DNA of 64,000 bases from Plectosphaerella cucumerina (GCA_020746995.1 JAGPXD010000001.1:1364001-1428000), one strand, 5' to 3'. Numbered from the stretch's first letter, positions 10,803 to 21,659 are shown. The notes: a model not told the origin generated them from the letters alone. Numbers and translations are program-made.

Positions 10803-11357
10803 ATGGCAGCACGCAGTGTCTCGTCCCTCGACTTTCTCGACGCCTTTCCACCCTCTGAAAAAGGCCCCGGGTTCCGAGCAGTCCCCCGCTCATCCTACAG
10901 CCTCTTTCTAGTTCCCTCCAACGAAGTATTCGACATGCCCGAGGACCTCAATTCACTCCAGTTCTTGCTCTTCACTGGCTTCGATGAGCAGATAGCGCAA
11001 TTTATCTACCAAGCATGGCAAATCAGCTCGGAGGCCGACGACCCAGTATCGGGGGACGACTACTACTGGGTCGTCGATGCCGCCCAAGACTATATCATGC
11101 AAATGGCCCTCGAGCAGGACGTCATTGATTGGACCGATGATTGGGAGGGCGCTCTTCGTCACATGGGTTTATCTGACGACATGCGAAGTCGAATCCTCAG
11201 CCCTGATTTTGACTATTTTTGCCTTAACCGAAGTGCTTCCGACGTGGCCGTCGAGGTCATCACCCAATCCTTTGAGTTTCTCGATACGCTCGGCGAAAGG
11301 ATTGAGTGGAGGCGGGCCGAGATAGCACGTATCCAGTCCGCTGGTAGCTCTGCTTAG
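10803..11357 (+). CDS. Small acidic hypothetical protein
   Basis: One open frame of 184 residues with an aAgATGGC-type start context (CCAAGATGGCAG). The protein is acidic and helix-rich, with conserved-looking aromatic/acidic clusters such as DDYYWVVDAAQDYIMQMAL and DWTDDWEGALRHMGLSDD. No signal peptide, membrane span or known motif is visible. The frame is open upstream to 10743, but the ATG at 10803 follows a TATA box at a normal distance. I do not recognise the family. It looks like a cytosolic lineage-specific fungal protein. Confidence 0.65.
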   Translation: MAARSVSSLDFLDAFPPSEKGPGFRAVPRSSYSLFLVPSNEVFDMPEDLNSLQFLLFTGFDEQIAQFIYQAWQISSEADDPVSGDDYYWVVDAAQDYIMQMALEQDVIDWTDDWEGALRHMGLSDDMRSRILSPDFDYFCLNRSASDVAVEVITQSFEFLDTLGERIEWRRAEIARIQSAGSSA

Positions 11358-11952
11358 GACAACCCGGGGGTCGTAAAAAGTTGATGTCGCAAAGCTGTTA
11401 TCTCACTTGGCAATCGGATAACATCAGGTAATGGAACGTTGGGGAAGTTCGTTGGAAAGGGTCGCCTAGGTAGTCGGGTACAGATATACCTCGACCTGTA
11501 GGGATATCTTGACGAGGTGTAGCTGTTGAGACGCAAGATCTCGAGTGTGGCAGACAATACACCATGTTGCTAGATCGATACCGACCTCGAGTCGACGTTT
11601 CCGTCCCAGGGCATGTCCGCTGTAGTGACACAAACAGGTCCTGGTGCTTATGTTGAAGCGGTGCTGGCAGTCGGACAGTCTCAAGTTCAAGTCGAGTTCA
11701 AGTCCCGTCCAACACAAATGCCCCCCCAGACATCACCCATCCCGCACCAAAGCCCTCAGCGTCGTGAAGTGTTGATCCGTTTATTTCAGATCCAGCTAGC
11801 CCATAAGCCGTAATTCATGCCCTGGCCAACCGACGATGCAGTGAAATGCGCAAGTTCAGGAAACGCCTTTCCTAGGTTAACAGACCCGTGCTCTTCCCCA
11901 TCATCCTCGTCGTGCTGCTTTCATTTTTTTCCCAAAAGCGAAAGCGACCCGT
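11358..11952. other. Convergent 3' region, no gene seen
   Basis: This lies between two convergent genes (stop at 11357 on +, stop at 11953 on -). It should contain both 3' UTRs and polyadenylation sites. Small frames at 11354-11813 are not protein-like. Confidence 0.5.
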
Positions 11953-13157
11953 CTAGTACTTCTTGCCCTCCCTCAGGGAGTCGGCGAACTCCTCCAGCGG
12001 GCTCCTCAGGAGCTTGGTCTCCTTCCACAGGTTGGGCGTCAGGAAGCCGTAGGTGTTGGAGACGGCGATGAAGGTGGCCTTGAGGGTGTTCTCGAGGGTC
12101 TTGGTGGAACCGGCGGACGAAGTGTAGGCGTCCTCGACACCGGCGAGCTGCAGGAGACGCTTGACGGCGGGGGAGGCGACGAGACCGGTACCGCGGGGGG
12201 CGGGGATCAGCTGGGTGGTGTGTCAGTTGTCTGGAGGGTCATGTTCGAGGGATCAGAGGGCACATACGCGGACGGTGACGGAACCGCACTTGCCAGACTC
12301 CTTGGTGGGCAGGGAGTGGGGCTGTCCGAGGTTGGTGCCCCAGAAACCGCGACGGACGGGGATGACGCTCAGCTTGGCGATGATGATGGCAGCGCGGATG
12401 GCGGTGGCGACCTCCTTGGAGGTCTTGATGCCGAGACCGACGTGGCCGTTGGAGTCACCGATGACAACGACGGCCTTGAAGCGGGTGCGCTGACCGGCAC
12501 GGGTCTGCTTCTGGACGGGCTTGATCTTCATGACCTCATCCTTCAGGCCGGGGCACTACACGAGGGGTCAGTAATTGGTCGGGGGGTGCGCTGGGGCGGG
12601 CTCGGGGCCGCATCGGTTCGGTCGGTACGTACGAAGGCGTCGACGATCTGGTACCTGGAGGCGGGATGTTAGCGATTGGGTTGGAGGGGAAGCTTGGCTT
12701 GGCGAGACTTACTCCTTGACGGGCAGGGAGTGGAGGTAGATCTCCTCCATGGAGGTGATCTTGCCGGCCTTCACGAGACGGCCGAGCTTGGTGACGGGCT
12801 GCCACTCCTTCTCCTCGTTCTTGCCACCACGGCGGCCTGGATTCAGTCAGCGGCCGGGTTCCAAAACAAGATGCGCATCGAGGGCTTTCGAGGAAAGAGG
12901 GGCGGCAGAATTTCGAGGGCGATTCGATGCGGGAAAACAGAGCTTTCCTCTCGCAGCAATTTCCCCCGTCGACATGCCGCCTCCCTTCCCTCGCAAATCC
13001 CACGATGGCGCCCTCAATCCCTTCTCCTCCTTCGGATGGCAGACGTACCACGTCCACGGCCGCGGCCACGGCCACGGTCACCTCCACGGCCACGGTCGCC
13101 GCCACGGGATGCAAAACCAGCGCCGCCACGGGGGGCAGAGCTACCACGGTCGGCCAT
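11953..13157 (-). CDS. RPS2: 40S ribosomal protein S2 (uS5)
   Basis: Five exons, complement(11953..12210, 12268..12555, 12633..12654, 12713..12836, 13049..13157), give 266 residues, close to the eukaryotic norm. The N-terminus is an RGG-type tail (GGDRGRGGDRGRGRGRGRG). The S5 domain follows, with KEWQPVTKLGRLVKAGKI, then the hallmark GQRTRFKAVVVIGDSNGHVG and KLSVIPVRRGFWGTNLGQPH. The C-terminal part has VEDAYTSSAGSTKTLENTLK, as in eukaryotic S2. All splice sites are GT/AG and the phases agree. Intron 1 is long (212 bases), usual for ribosomal-protein genes, and exon 3 is only 22 bases. It works in the small-subunit decoding region and mRNA entry channel. Expression is probably driven by the AGCCCTA-type motifs upstream. 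Confidence 0.97.
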
Positions 13158-13906
13158 GATTGCTTTGTTGTCGGGTTAGTCGAACGGTTCGGGGGTGAGT
13201 CGTCGAGGGCCGGTGTGAGGGTGTTGGAGTGTCGCAACTTTTTTTGCGGGGGTAGGAAAGCTGGTCGACTTTGCTCGCGATGGGGGCAGCCGAAAATGTG
13301 TGCCCCAGCGGTGAGCGAAAACCAGAAGCCCTAGTTTTCAGCCTAACGAATGAGGCAGCCCTAAGGAAAAGCGGGGTGTGTTTCGGTGGGCGTCGGTGTG
13401 GTGCCGCTCACCGACCGGAGCTCGGGGTGGGGTGGCCGCACCGATCAACGCCGGTGGTGCAGACGGGACGGCGGGATCTAGCACCGACACCAGCGCTGCC
13501 ATTCACTTGCTTCTTAGTCATATCCAGAACCTCGCATGGCTCTCCATGGAGCACCGATGCCTGAATTTATCAAATGCTGTGCTCGCAAATTGGCTTTTAG
13601 CCTACCTTAAGTTCACACACGATAGGCAGCTCGGGCAACACAGCTGGACCAGGTCAACGCCGTTTAATTACGTGCTGGCTATGTACAACCATTCTCATGG
13701 CACAGGCCTAGCACTGTCCCGCACCAACCTGCTCTCCCCCGTCAAGCAGAGCCACCAAAGCGCAAACGCAGGAAAAGTGTCGTTTTCATGAGCCGGGATA
13801 TCGTACGAGTACAGGAACCAGGAGAGGAGAAAAGACGGGTATCGCAGCAGCCATGCGGGTACAAATGCGAGTCCGGGGCCCGGCCGACCACCACCGCGGT
13901 GTCAGC
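13158..13906. other. Intergenic region: RPS2 promoter and 3' flank of the sulfurtransferase
   Basis: Contains the RPS2 5' flank with two AGCCCTA-type motifs (separate entry). Frames at 13271-13791 are not protein-like and I see no gene. Confidence 0.5.
13327..13364 (-). promoter_or_regulatory. Telobox-like ribosomal-protein promoter motifs
   Basis: AGCCCTAG (13327-13334) and AGCCCTAA (13357-13364) lie about 170-207 bases upstream of the RPS2 start. The ARCCCTAA word is the half-telomere site bound by Tbf1-type factors and is known from ribosomal-protein promoters of several fungi. Assignment here is by match and position only. Confidence 0.45.
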
Positions 13907-14971
13907 TTACTCGGTCTTCCTGATCAGCGAATCCGACGGCGAAACACGCTGCGCCCACTCGCTGTGACGTTGTTAGCTCTACTCCTTTCTGTCCATGACT
14001 TTCGGGGTGACTCACGTCCAGCTACCGTCGTAGACCTTGCGCTGATCCCGGTTACCGTACTGGGCCTGCTCGAGGGCCGTCTCCAGGACGCAGGCGGTCA
14101 CGCCGGTGCCGCAGCTCGAGATGATGGGCTTCTCGGGGTCGACACCCTTGGACTTGAACAGCTCACGCAGCTTGTCGGCGGGCAGGAAAGCCTTGGTCTC
14201 CGGGTCGAGGACGGCGTTGAAGGGGATATTGATAGAGCCCGGCATGTGGCCGGAGGACAGGCCCTCGCGGGGCTCGGGGTCCTTGCCGGTGAAGCGGCCG
14301 GGGCCGCGGGCGTCGAGAATTTGAACACCCTCTGCGCCCTCCTTGTTGTAGTCGAGGGCAACCTCGCGGACCTCCTCGTAGTCGGCGACACGGCCCTCCT
14401 CAACCTGGGGGATCTGGTACAGGCCGCACTCGATGTCGTAGAGCTCGCCCGACTCGGTGGGCAGGCCCTGCTCAACCCACAGCTTGAAGTTGTCGAGGAT
14501 GTGGACCTTGGGGTGGCCGAAGATGCGCAGGGTCCAGGCGACGCGGGGGGCGCTGAAGATGCCGAGCTCCTTCGTGTCGTAGACAACAACAACATCGTCC
14601 TTCTTGATGCCGAGCTCGCTCATGGCGGCGGCGAAATCCTTGCCCGAGGGCAGCATATGCGGGTAGGGGCTGTGGCGGTCGATGACCTTGTCGAGGTCGA
14701 AGAATCGGGCCTTTGGTATCCGCTGCTCGCGGTAGACGTCGATACCCTTGCGGCCATCGTTGGGGAGGAACCAAGACGCGCACAGCGGGATGGTGCGCGG
14801 GTCGGTGCTGATCTTGGAGGGAGGGTTCTTCTTGAGGGCCTCGTCGAGCTCCTTGGGTGTGACGAGGTAGGAGGAGAAGCTGCGGCGCGCGTTCAGGCCG
14901 ACCTGGAAGGACCGCAGCGGGAACCGCGGCAGCGATGCCCGGGTCGGGCGGAAGACGGCGACGGAGGCCAT
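13907..14971 (-). CDS. TUM1: Mercaptopyruvate/thiosulfate sulfurtransferase, mitochondrial type
   Basis: Exons complement(13907..13961, 14016..14971) give 336 residues; the 54-base intron runs GTGAGT to CACAG. The N-terminus is Arg/Ser-rich with no acids for about 35 residues, like a mitochondrial presequence. Two rhodanese domains follow. The second holds the active-site loop SCGTGVTAC with the catalytic cysteine near residue 287, the CG[ST]GVT form typical of 3-mercaptopyruvate sulfurtransferases. Other family segments are QILDARGPGRFTGKDPEPR and GHMPGSINIPF. It should transfer sulfur from mercaptopyruvate or thiosulfate to acceptors such as thioredoxin or the tRNA-thiolation pathway, as yeast Tum1 does. 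An ATG at 14995 would add eight residues; the choice does not change the targeting prediction. Confidence 0.93.
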
Positions 14972-15694
14972 TGTGGAAAAGGTTCTGGGTTGCAAGAACC
15001 TAGACGAGAAAAAAGAGTCGGAGCGGGCGCGGGGAGGAGGCCGCGGTCGGGTATGGGGTTTTCGCCGATTGCGTGATGCGAGAGACCGCCGACCACGGGA
15101 CAGCAGGCAAAGTCCGACGACGCTCGTTCACGAGACGTCCGGAGCAGTGGGAGAAGAGGGGGGTGTTGTCGGAGGGTCAGGTCAGCACGGGTGCATCGCT
15201 GGTGTCGTCCCTGGTAGGTCTCCCTGGCTGCTGGCGTGAGATCGAGGTTTTGGGGGTTGAGTGCGAGATGAGGTTGAGGGCGGATGGTGCTGGAACGGCT
15301 GGAAACCGTTCGTTTCGGACGGGGAAACTGATAAGCCTGGAGGAAAGCGGGATGGCGCCGGAGGCCGGGTTGACCGCGCGCCCGCTGGATTGGCCGGGCG
15401 GGGGCAGCACCTGCGCTGAAGGCCAAGCCAAGCACGCCGTGGAGTCACTGGAGTCACAGCACTGGACTGCCAGTGAGCATGTGGGGAGCTTGGGCCACCC
15501 GACCGCCAAACTTCACATGCCCGATTGGCGGCCCGCAGTTTGCCTTTAGCTCATCATGCAGCCGTTGGGAGCCTCGTCGTCCTATTGATCCACGGTGTTG
15601 GTCATCAAAACAACAGCCCCTCCAGCGCATATATCGACTCATTTCCTCCAGCCTGGGTATCAGAGCATAGACGACGACGACTTCTCCGCCGACG
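14972..15694. other. Divergent promoter region, no gene seen
   Basis: This 723-base region separates the divergent sulfurtransferase and APC11 genes and must hold both promoters. Open frames at 14893-15549 are GC-driven and not protein-like. Confidence 0.5.
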
Positions 15695-16176
15695 ATGAAG
15701 GTCCAGATCACACGCTGGGACACGGTGGCTACGTGGCGGTGGGACCTCCCGGAGGACGACGTCTGTGGTATCTGCCAAGTCCATTTCGACGGTACATGCC
15801 CTACCTGCAAGTATCCAGGAGACGACTGCAGCATCTGTAAGCGCGGTGGCACATGGCAGGCTGGAGGAGTGAATGCTGACGGGGAGAAGTGTCTGGCAAA
15901 TGCGGCCACAACTTCCACATGGTGAGTTTTGTTCCCCGATTGCATGCGGAGGCTGGAATGGTTGACTAACACGAGACGCAGCACTGCATCTCGGAATGGA
16001 TCAAACAAGAGGCTGCCAAAGGCCAGTGTCCCATGTGTCGCCAGAGTATGTGTTCCCTTCTTGATCCACTCGGGGCGGTAGCTGACAACTCTCTAGAGTT
16101 TGAATGGGCTGGACAGGAGTCAGATCCGGCATGGCTTGCGGCTAATGCTCCGGAGGTTCTGCGAGACCAAGCATGA
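15695..16176 (+). CDS. APC11: Anaphase-promoting complex RING subunit Apc11
   Basis: Four exons (15695..15836, 15890..15921, 15982..16045, 16097..16176) give 105 residues. The N-terminus MKVQITRWDTVATWRWDLP and CGICQVHFDGTCPTCKYPGD match Apc11 almost residue for residue. After the splice the RING-H2 continues as SGKCGHNFHMHC, then EWIKQEAAKGQCPMCRQKFEW, giving all zinc ligands. It is the catalytic RING of the APC/C ubiquitin ligase that recruits the E2 and drives mitotic exit. All three introns are 51-60 bases. A hydrophilic tail of about 20 residues after KFEW (ending VLRDQA) extends beyond the short C-terminus of the yeast and animal proteins. Confidence 0.96.
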
Positions 16177-16547
16177 TGGATGGCGTTTGTCTGTACTGGT
16201 GGTGTTTGGAGCTGCTTTATTGATACCCCTTTCTCTGTATGGTCCCTGGATGGCAGCATGAGGCTGTGGAGAGCTGCCTGCTGTTGTGTTGTTGCCTTTA
16301 TAGCCCGCATGCTTAGTTGCTCGGGGCCAGGCTGTGATTTTGTTGCCTTGCCCTGCCCTTTTGCACAAGGCAACTGTATTGGAATGCACGGCATTGTCAT
16401 TCCATCTTTCTTCACTTTTTCGAGCTTTCATGTGACCTCAAGCAACCGTGAGTTGCTGCAGCTTCAAAACACCACCCTCCACCCATCACGTCACGTGGTG
16501 ATACCGCCGATAGGAGCTCCGATAACGATAAAGCCCAACATCCCACC
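16177..16547. other. Intergenic region, no gene seen
   Basis: Holds the APC11 3' flank and the promoter of the gene at 16548. No motif stands out. Confidence 0.4.
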
Positions 16548-17624
16548 ATGCCGCCCTTCGATCCCTCCCTCCCCAGCATTGACGAGGACTCGTACAATAA
16601 CCGAGGGACTTCGCACCCTCAGTACAATGCCAAACACACCAACAGACGTCGCAACCGACCTCGGAGCAACGTAGCCTCGATCGCCAACAGCCCCGGTGGC
16701 TTCTTCCACCCCAAGAGACCTGCTCCCAACATTCCTCGCAAGGCTCCCACCATGGCCGACTCAGAGTCTACCGCTCGGCTTGGAGCTGAGGCTGCGGCCA
16801 AGGCGCAGCAAGATCGCGAGTCGCAGCAGAACCAGCAGCAGCAAACCGCGCAATCGTTCCGACTCCCCAACATTGACGCCTCGGCTTCCGCCGCCGGATC
16901 TGCCCAGCAGTCGCAGCCGCAGGATCCGAAAATCGACCCTGCCGGCTTCTTCGTCCACGTCAACAACACCAAGTTTGGCGACGCGTCCCCCACCGCCCAA
17001 CAAACCCATCACCCGAACGTCCAGTACATTTTCTCCGACGATGATCCCGCCGTCCTGAGCGCGGCGCTTGCCGACGCCCACACCCGCAACACCGCGAGCA
17101 CAGCCTCGGCCCGAGCCAACCCGACCCGCGAGCACGGCATTCTCGTCGATGTCGAGCCCATCACCGATCCCAAGACCGGAAAACACACCGGCGGCTGGAA
17201 GGTCGCATCTGCCTCGAGCCTCAGCGGCGACTTTGCCGTCACCGATGCCAAGATCTCGCGGATGGATGACTCGTCCTCGGCTGCTGCCGTCGGCGGATCA
17301 AAGTCGCCCAAGGCCGGCACCGATACCGACACCGGCGGCACGATCATGCTGAAGATTGACGGCGTGGAAATGACGGACGACGACGACACCGCCGCGGACT
17401 CGCTTCCCAGCTCGCAGAGCGCCGATAAGTCTGTTTCCGGCGAGAGGGAGAACTATCTCGCCATCATGGGTCAGTTCGATCGACACATGAGCATCATGAA
17501 GAGGATCATGGAGGTCCACGGGGACAAGAGTGGCAAGAATCGCGCTCAAGCCGACGATCAAGAGCTCGGTCAGCCTGAGACGAAGCGCGAGGGCAAGGAT
17601 CTCGACGGAGAGGAGAGCGGATGA
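16548..17624 (+). CDS. Disordered hypothetical protein
   Basis: A single frame of 358 residues. The protein is mostly low-complexity, rich in Ala, Ser, Gln, Asp and Thr. Conserved-looking islands are QDPKIDPAGFFVHVNNTKFG, HHPNVQYIFSDDDPAVL, EHGILVDVEPITDPKTGKH and the helical C-terminal segment NYLAIMGQFDRHMSIMKRIM. That last segment could be a short coiled coil. An internal ATG at 16752 (MADSESTARLG) is an alternative start with a better Kozak context (ACCATGG), which would give 290 residues. I do not recognise the family; the islands suggest a real, slowly evolving gene rather than a chance frame. Confidence 0.7.
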   Translation: MPPFDPSLPSIDEDSYNNRGTSHPQYNAKHTNRRRNRPRSNVASIANSPGGFFHPKRPAPNIPRKAPTMADSESTARLGAEAAAKAQQDRESQQNQQQQTAQSFRLPNIDASASAAGSAQQSQPQDPKIDPAGFFVHVNNTKFGDASPTAQQTHHPNVQYIFSDDDPAVLSAALADAHTRNTASTASARANPTREHGILVDVEPITDPKTGKHTGGWKVASASSLSGDFAVTDAKISRMDDSSSAAAVGGSKSPKAGTDTDTGGTIMLKIDGVEMTDDDDTAADSLPSSQSADKSVSGERENYLAIMGQFDRHMSIMKRIMEVHGDKSGKNRAQADDQELGQPETKREGKDLDGEESG

Positions 17625-17945
17625 ACCAAATGATGCCACGATGGAGGCCCTGAGATGGACATGGGCACATGATTGTTATGAAGAATCGATGACCAAGACC
17701 GGGGGGCGACTGCCCCGGAAGTACACCGCGCATACTACAGAGCCGGCACTGCACACTGTATTTTCAGCCAGGAGTTGGGGGTCCTTTTCACACACACACA
17801 CACCATAGATGGTTTGCTCAAGTAGTGCCAAATGTCACGAGCACTAGATTCTCTGCCAATTCATCAGGTCATGAACTCGTGTCTCTTGTCTAACGCTTCT
17901 AGTCTATCATGTTCTACGTGGAATCTCATCATCTAGGAAACTCAT
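17625..17945. other. Convergent 3' region with a CA microsatellite
   Basis: It separates two convergent genes. A run of CA dinucleotides occupies 17789-17803. Nothing else was seen. Confidence 0.5.
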
Positions 17946-18953
17946 CTACGCCCCCAGCAGGTCACTCACAACCTCGGCGACGTCCTCGACATTGCCGCAC
18001 ACCAGACCTCCCCTCTCATCGCAGTCGAGCACAGGCCGTCCCAGGATGCGAGACCCATCTGCAGGGTCCAGGGCACTGCCACCGGCGCACTCCATGATCA
18101 GGGCAATGGGGCACAACTCATACAGACGGCGCAGCTTGGCGGGGTCCCTGGCTGTCGTCGGCGAGACGTAAACACCGTGGCCCTTGACGAGGGCATGGAC
18201 GAGGTCGGGCACTAGACCCCCCGCGTAGCGCATTGTCCATCGCTCGGTGATGAAGCGGGTTATGAGGGCGTTGTAGCGGGGCACCTCGGCGGCGGCGCGC
18301 AGGTTGGCCGGGGCGAAGTACCGGGTCTTGTGGGGCGCGGGGTTGAGGCGGACGGAGGGGCGGATGACGGCGTGGGCGCGCGCCGGGGAGGGGTCGATGG
18401 CGACCTCGAAGCAGGTCGGTGCTGAGCCGGGGACGCGCAGAGCGACGAAGGCTGTGGTTCTGGGGCCGAAGACACCGAGGATGGAGGCGACTTGCGCTGT
18501 GACAGGGTCCTGGGCGAGAGCCGTGGGACCGTCCCAGACGCCGATGATGGCGCCGACTGTCCAGTTCGGGGCGATAATGGAGCTGCCGTCGAGAGGGTCG
18601 AAGGCAATGGCGTACTGCTCTGAGGTAGTGTTTGAGACAGCGTTTTCGTGGGGCACGGCCACCTCGACGGGGTCCTCCTCGCTGCTGGCGGCGACGACTG
18701 AGGGGCACGAGGCGAGAGCGGTGCGGAGGATGACTTCGGCGGCGACGTCGACGTTGAGCTGGTCGTCGCCAAAGGCGTTTGCGGTGCCGACGAGGGCAAC
18801 GTTGTGGGCGGTGCGGAGGGTGTCGGCGATATCTGCGACGGCCTGGATCAGGGAGGGGATGAGAGAGCCGGAGAGGGAGCCGCGGCCGGGGCCGGGGAGG
18901 AGGGTGGCCAGGTGCTCCGCAAGGGGGAGGACCGCTTGGGGTGCGTCGCCCAT
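17946..18953 (-). CDS. Sedoheptulose-1,7-/fructose-1,6-bisphosphatase-like enzyme
   Basis: One frame of 335 residues. Metal and phosphate sites of the FBPase superfamily are present: DDQLNVDV (63-70), the acidic pair in ASSEED (89-94), FDPLDGSSII (118-127), and the sugar-phosphate site YAGGLVPDLVHAL. Near the C-terminus ECAGGSALDPADGSRIL matches the conserved metal-binding Glu and following loop. The sequence around DPLDGSSIIAPNW and the length resemble the SBPase clade rather than the gluconeogenic FBPase, so it probably removes the C1 phosphate of sedoheptulose- or fructose-bisphosphate in the non-oxidative pentose route; the substrate is inferred. An upstream in-frame ATG at 19061 would add a basic 36-residue leader that could act as a mitochondrial presequence; which start is used is open. 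Confidence 0.88.
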   Translation of the reverse strand: MGDAPQAVLPLAEHLATLLPGPGRGSLSGSLIPSLIQAVADIADTLRTAHNVALVGTANAFGDDQLNVDVAAEVILRTALASCPSVVAASSEEDPVEVAVPHENAVSNTTSEQYAIAFDPLDGSSIIAPNWTVGAIIGVWDGPTALAQDPVTAQVASILGVFGPRTTAFVALRVPGSAPTCFEVAIDPSPARAHAVIRPSVRLNPAPHKTRYFAPANLRAAAEVPRYNALITRFITERWTMRYAGGLVPDLVHALVKGHGVYVSPTTARDPAKLRRLYELCPIALIMECAGGSALDPADGSRILGRPVLDCDERGGLVCGNVEDVAEVVSDLLGA

Positions 18954-19990
18954 GGTGGCTAGCTTTCGGCGGTATTGGAGGTATTTAGGAAAGATATGGC
19001 TTTGCCGATGAGTGTACTTGTTGGAGGTGAGGTGAAGCCTAAAGAGATTTGTTCTCAACAACTTCGGATGGTGTCGAGGAGGTCTGAGGCATTTCGACGC
19101 CGGTCCGGCGCCGGCTGTGGAAAGTGGGTCTTCACATCGGGCATCGGTCAGTGTCTCGACTCGGCGTTCACCAACATCAAGAGCACCGTTGGCTTTGGAA
19201 AGAAGCAGGTTGGGGCCAGAAACATTGGCTTTATGTTCACGGTCCTGGATATTTCGGGTTGGTTAAGAATATGCGATTGGAAGCAGGTGCATGTTTCGAA
19301 CTCGGCATTGTATCGAAGCATCCGGCAATCAATGTCAAGACCCCTCCGATGATCAGATTGTGCAACATGCCTGTCCAGACGGCCGGAGAACATAGTAGAC
19401 ACGTAGATGAATCAAGAGACGATTCATATCAGGGGGTTTGCACCTTCAGAGATCGTGCTGACCGCCTAGGTAAGTGTTGCCATCACGTGGGCCATGGCCC
19501 AAGTCCATTTCAAACTTGGTCCTCGCCTCCCTGGCGGCTCCTCAGGGACCTTGATCTAGAATCGCTCTCCTTCCAAGTGCTTTTATCCTTCAGCCATACG
19601 TTGTTGGTGCTTGGAGCATATCCGGGGCCCGCCAAAGCTGCTCGGAGATCCCCGCCCCCGCCCGCGCGGGCATCCTTCCCGAGACGGTCTAAGGACCTTT
19701 CATCGAATCCCGTGGCCGAGCTGGCCCTCAGCCGGCGGCATTTTGCGGGGATCTGAGTCAATCAAGATCCTACGAGTCTGTCAGACTTCCATCACCGTGG
19801 GACTTTGATCCCGGAACGTGCCAAACGCGGGGAAGTCTGGGGTGATCGACTTGGCGAGAACCCGGGGTAACGCAGGGAGTCTGTGAAGGAGGACTACTTG
19901 AACCCCTCCGTGTCCTTGCTGGGGAAGATTTCCCCAGACGACTGTCCATCTGCAACCTTTATTCACTCGACAGTGTTTGCACATTTCATT
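18954..19990. other. Divergent promoter region, no gene seen
   Basis: It separates the bisphosphatase gene (-) and the permease gene (+). Open frames at 19124-19808 lack protein-like composition. No recognised motif or RNA gene. Confidence 0.5.
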
Positions 19991-21659
19991 ATGGATGACA
20001 AGCCCAATCAGGAGACCGCCCACGACGAGGGCGCAAGAATGTCCCGAGATGACATCGAGAAAACGGGTGAGGCAATCAACGTTCATCCCGACCTGGACCG
20101 TGACGCCGAGTTCGAGAAGCGAGTCCTTCGCAAAATCGACCTACGACTTCTCCCCATATTGGGGTGCCTCTACACCATCGCCCTCGTCGACCGATCCAAC
20201 GTAGGAGTCGCCCGCATCTCGGGCATGGATGAAGACCTCGGCCTCAAAGAAGGCAACAGAGCTTCCATCATCCTCATGTGAGCCGATCCATCAATTCTTT
20301 AGAAAAAGTCATCTCTGACCAAGTTGGCAGGATCTTCTTCATCGGCTATGTCCTCTTCGAAATCCCCAGCAACGCCTTCATCCACCGCCTGGGTGCCGCC
20401 AATTGGCTTGCCTTCCTTGCCTTTTCTTGGGGTTTAGTGACTCTTGGAATGGGCTTCCTGAACAATTGGGCCGGACTGGCCGTTCTGAGGGCACTCCTGG
20501 GAGTGTTTGAAGCGGGCTTCTTCCCCGGTTGCGTGTACCTCGTCTCGTCGTGGTACTGCCGGTTTGAAGTGCAGAAGAGGCTCGGCGGCTTCTTCATGAC
20601 TGCTGCTGCGCTTTCTGCTTTTGCCAACATCTTGGCTTATGGACTGATCCAGATTGCAAAGTATCATCCGTACAAGGGGTGAGTCTGTCTTGCCTGATTG
20701 CAGAAGCTGCCGCTGACAGGGGACTCGGACAGGTGGCGATGGATCTACATCATCGAGGGTGCCTTGACAGGTAAGAAGATACGCTTCGTCCTATTGCTAC
20801 TTCGACTAACCGTACAAGTGGTCGCGGCCATTGGCGCATGGTTCATCATCGTCGACTTCCCCGACTCGCCTCGCAATACGTTCCTCACGCCCGAGGAGAA
20901 GGCATTCGTGCTCGCCCGACTGGCCGCGGATCGGGGTCCCGAGGCCCGCGAAACGGTCACCATGAAGATTGTGTTGAAAACCGCGGCCGATTGGAAACCC
21001 TGGGCATTCTCGCTCATGTACATGGCGGGCGCGGTGGGCGTCTACGCTTTCCTCTTCTTCCTGCCCATCATCCTGCGCGGGGGTCTCGGGTACTCCCTCA
21101 AGATGTCCTTCATCCTGAGCACACCGCCTGCACTGTTCTCCGTCGTGGAGGCCATGGCTATCTCTTGGCTTGCGGACCGGGTGCGGCTTCGAGGTCCGTT
21201 CGTCGTTTTCCAAGGCGTCATCGGCGTCGTGGGGCTGTGCATGACAGGGTTCCTGACGCACCCGACACCGCGGTACTTGGGGACGTTTCTGGGTGTGGCC
21301 GGGGCAAACGGGCTAGTGGTGACAACGCTGGCATGGCAGGCGAACAGTATCGTGGGCGATGGACGGCGCGCGGTGGCTACGGGGATCATGATCAGCGTCA
21401 GCGGAATAGGAGGGATCTACTCGAGCATGGTTTTTCGTAAGTTGGCGCTCCTGACTATAAGGGAATGATTGCTGACGAATAGACAGGTCAACAGGACGCT
21501 CCAAACTATTTTCCGGGCATCATTGCCGTTATGGCCGTCAACATCGCGGCTGTAGTAATGGCTGTTGTCACGATGGTACTGTTGCGCCGGGCGAACCGGC
21601 GGGCGGACGAGGGGAAGGGATTATGCGAGGGGCGCGAGGGGTTCCGGTACACATTGTAG
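19991..21659 (+). CDS. MFS transporter, Dal5/allantoate permease family
   Basis: Five exons (19991..20277, 20331..20678, 20733..20770, 20819..21436, 21487..21659) give 487 residues, the usual length for anion:cation symporters. A hydrophilic N-terminus of about 50 residues precedes LRKIDLRLLPILGCLYTIA and DRSNVGVARISGMDEDL, which match the family opening (DxxLLP..., DRxNxGNA). Further family segments are FEIPSNAFIHRLG, LRALLGVFEAGFFPGCVYL, GWRWIYIIEG and DFPDSP. The C-terminus NYFPGIIAVMAV matches the family's NYxxG region. Likely substrates are small organic anions or vitamins (nicotinate, pantothenate, allantoate type). Exon 3 is only 38 bases. Plasma membrane location expected. Confidence 0.88.
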
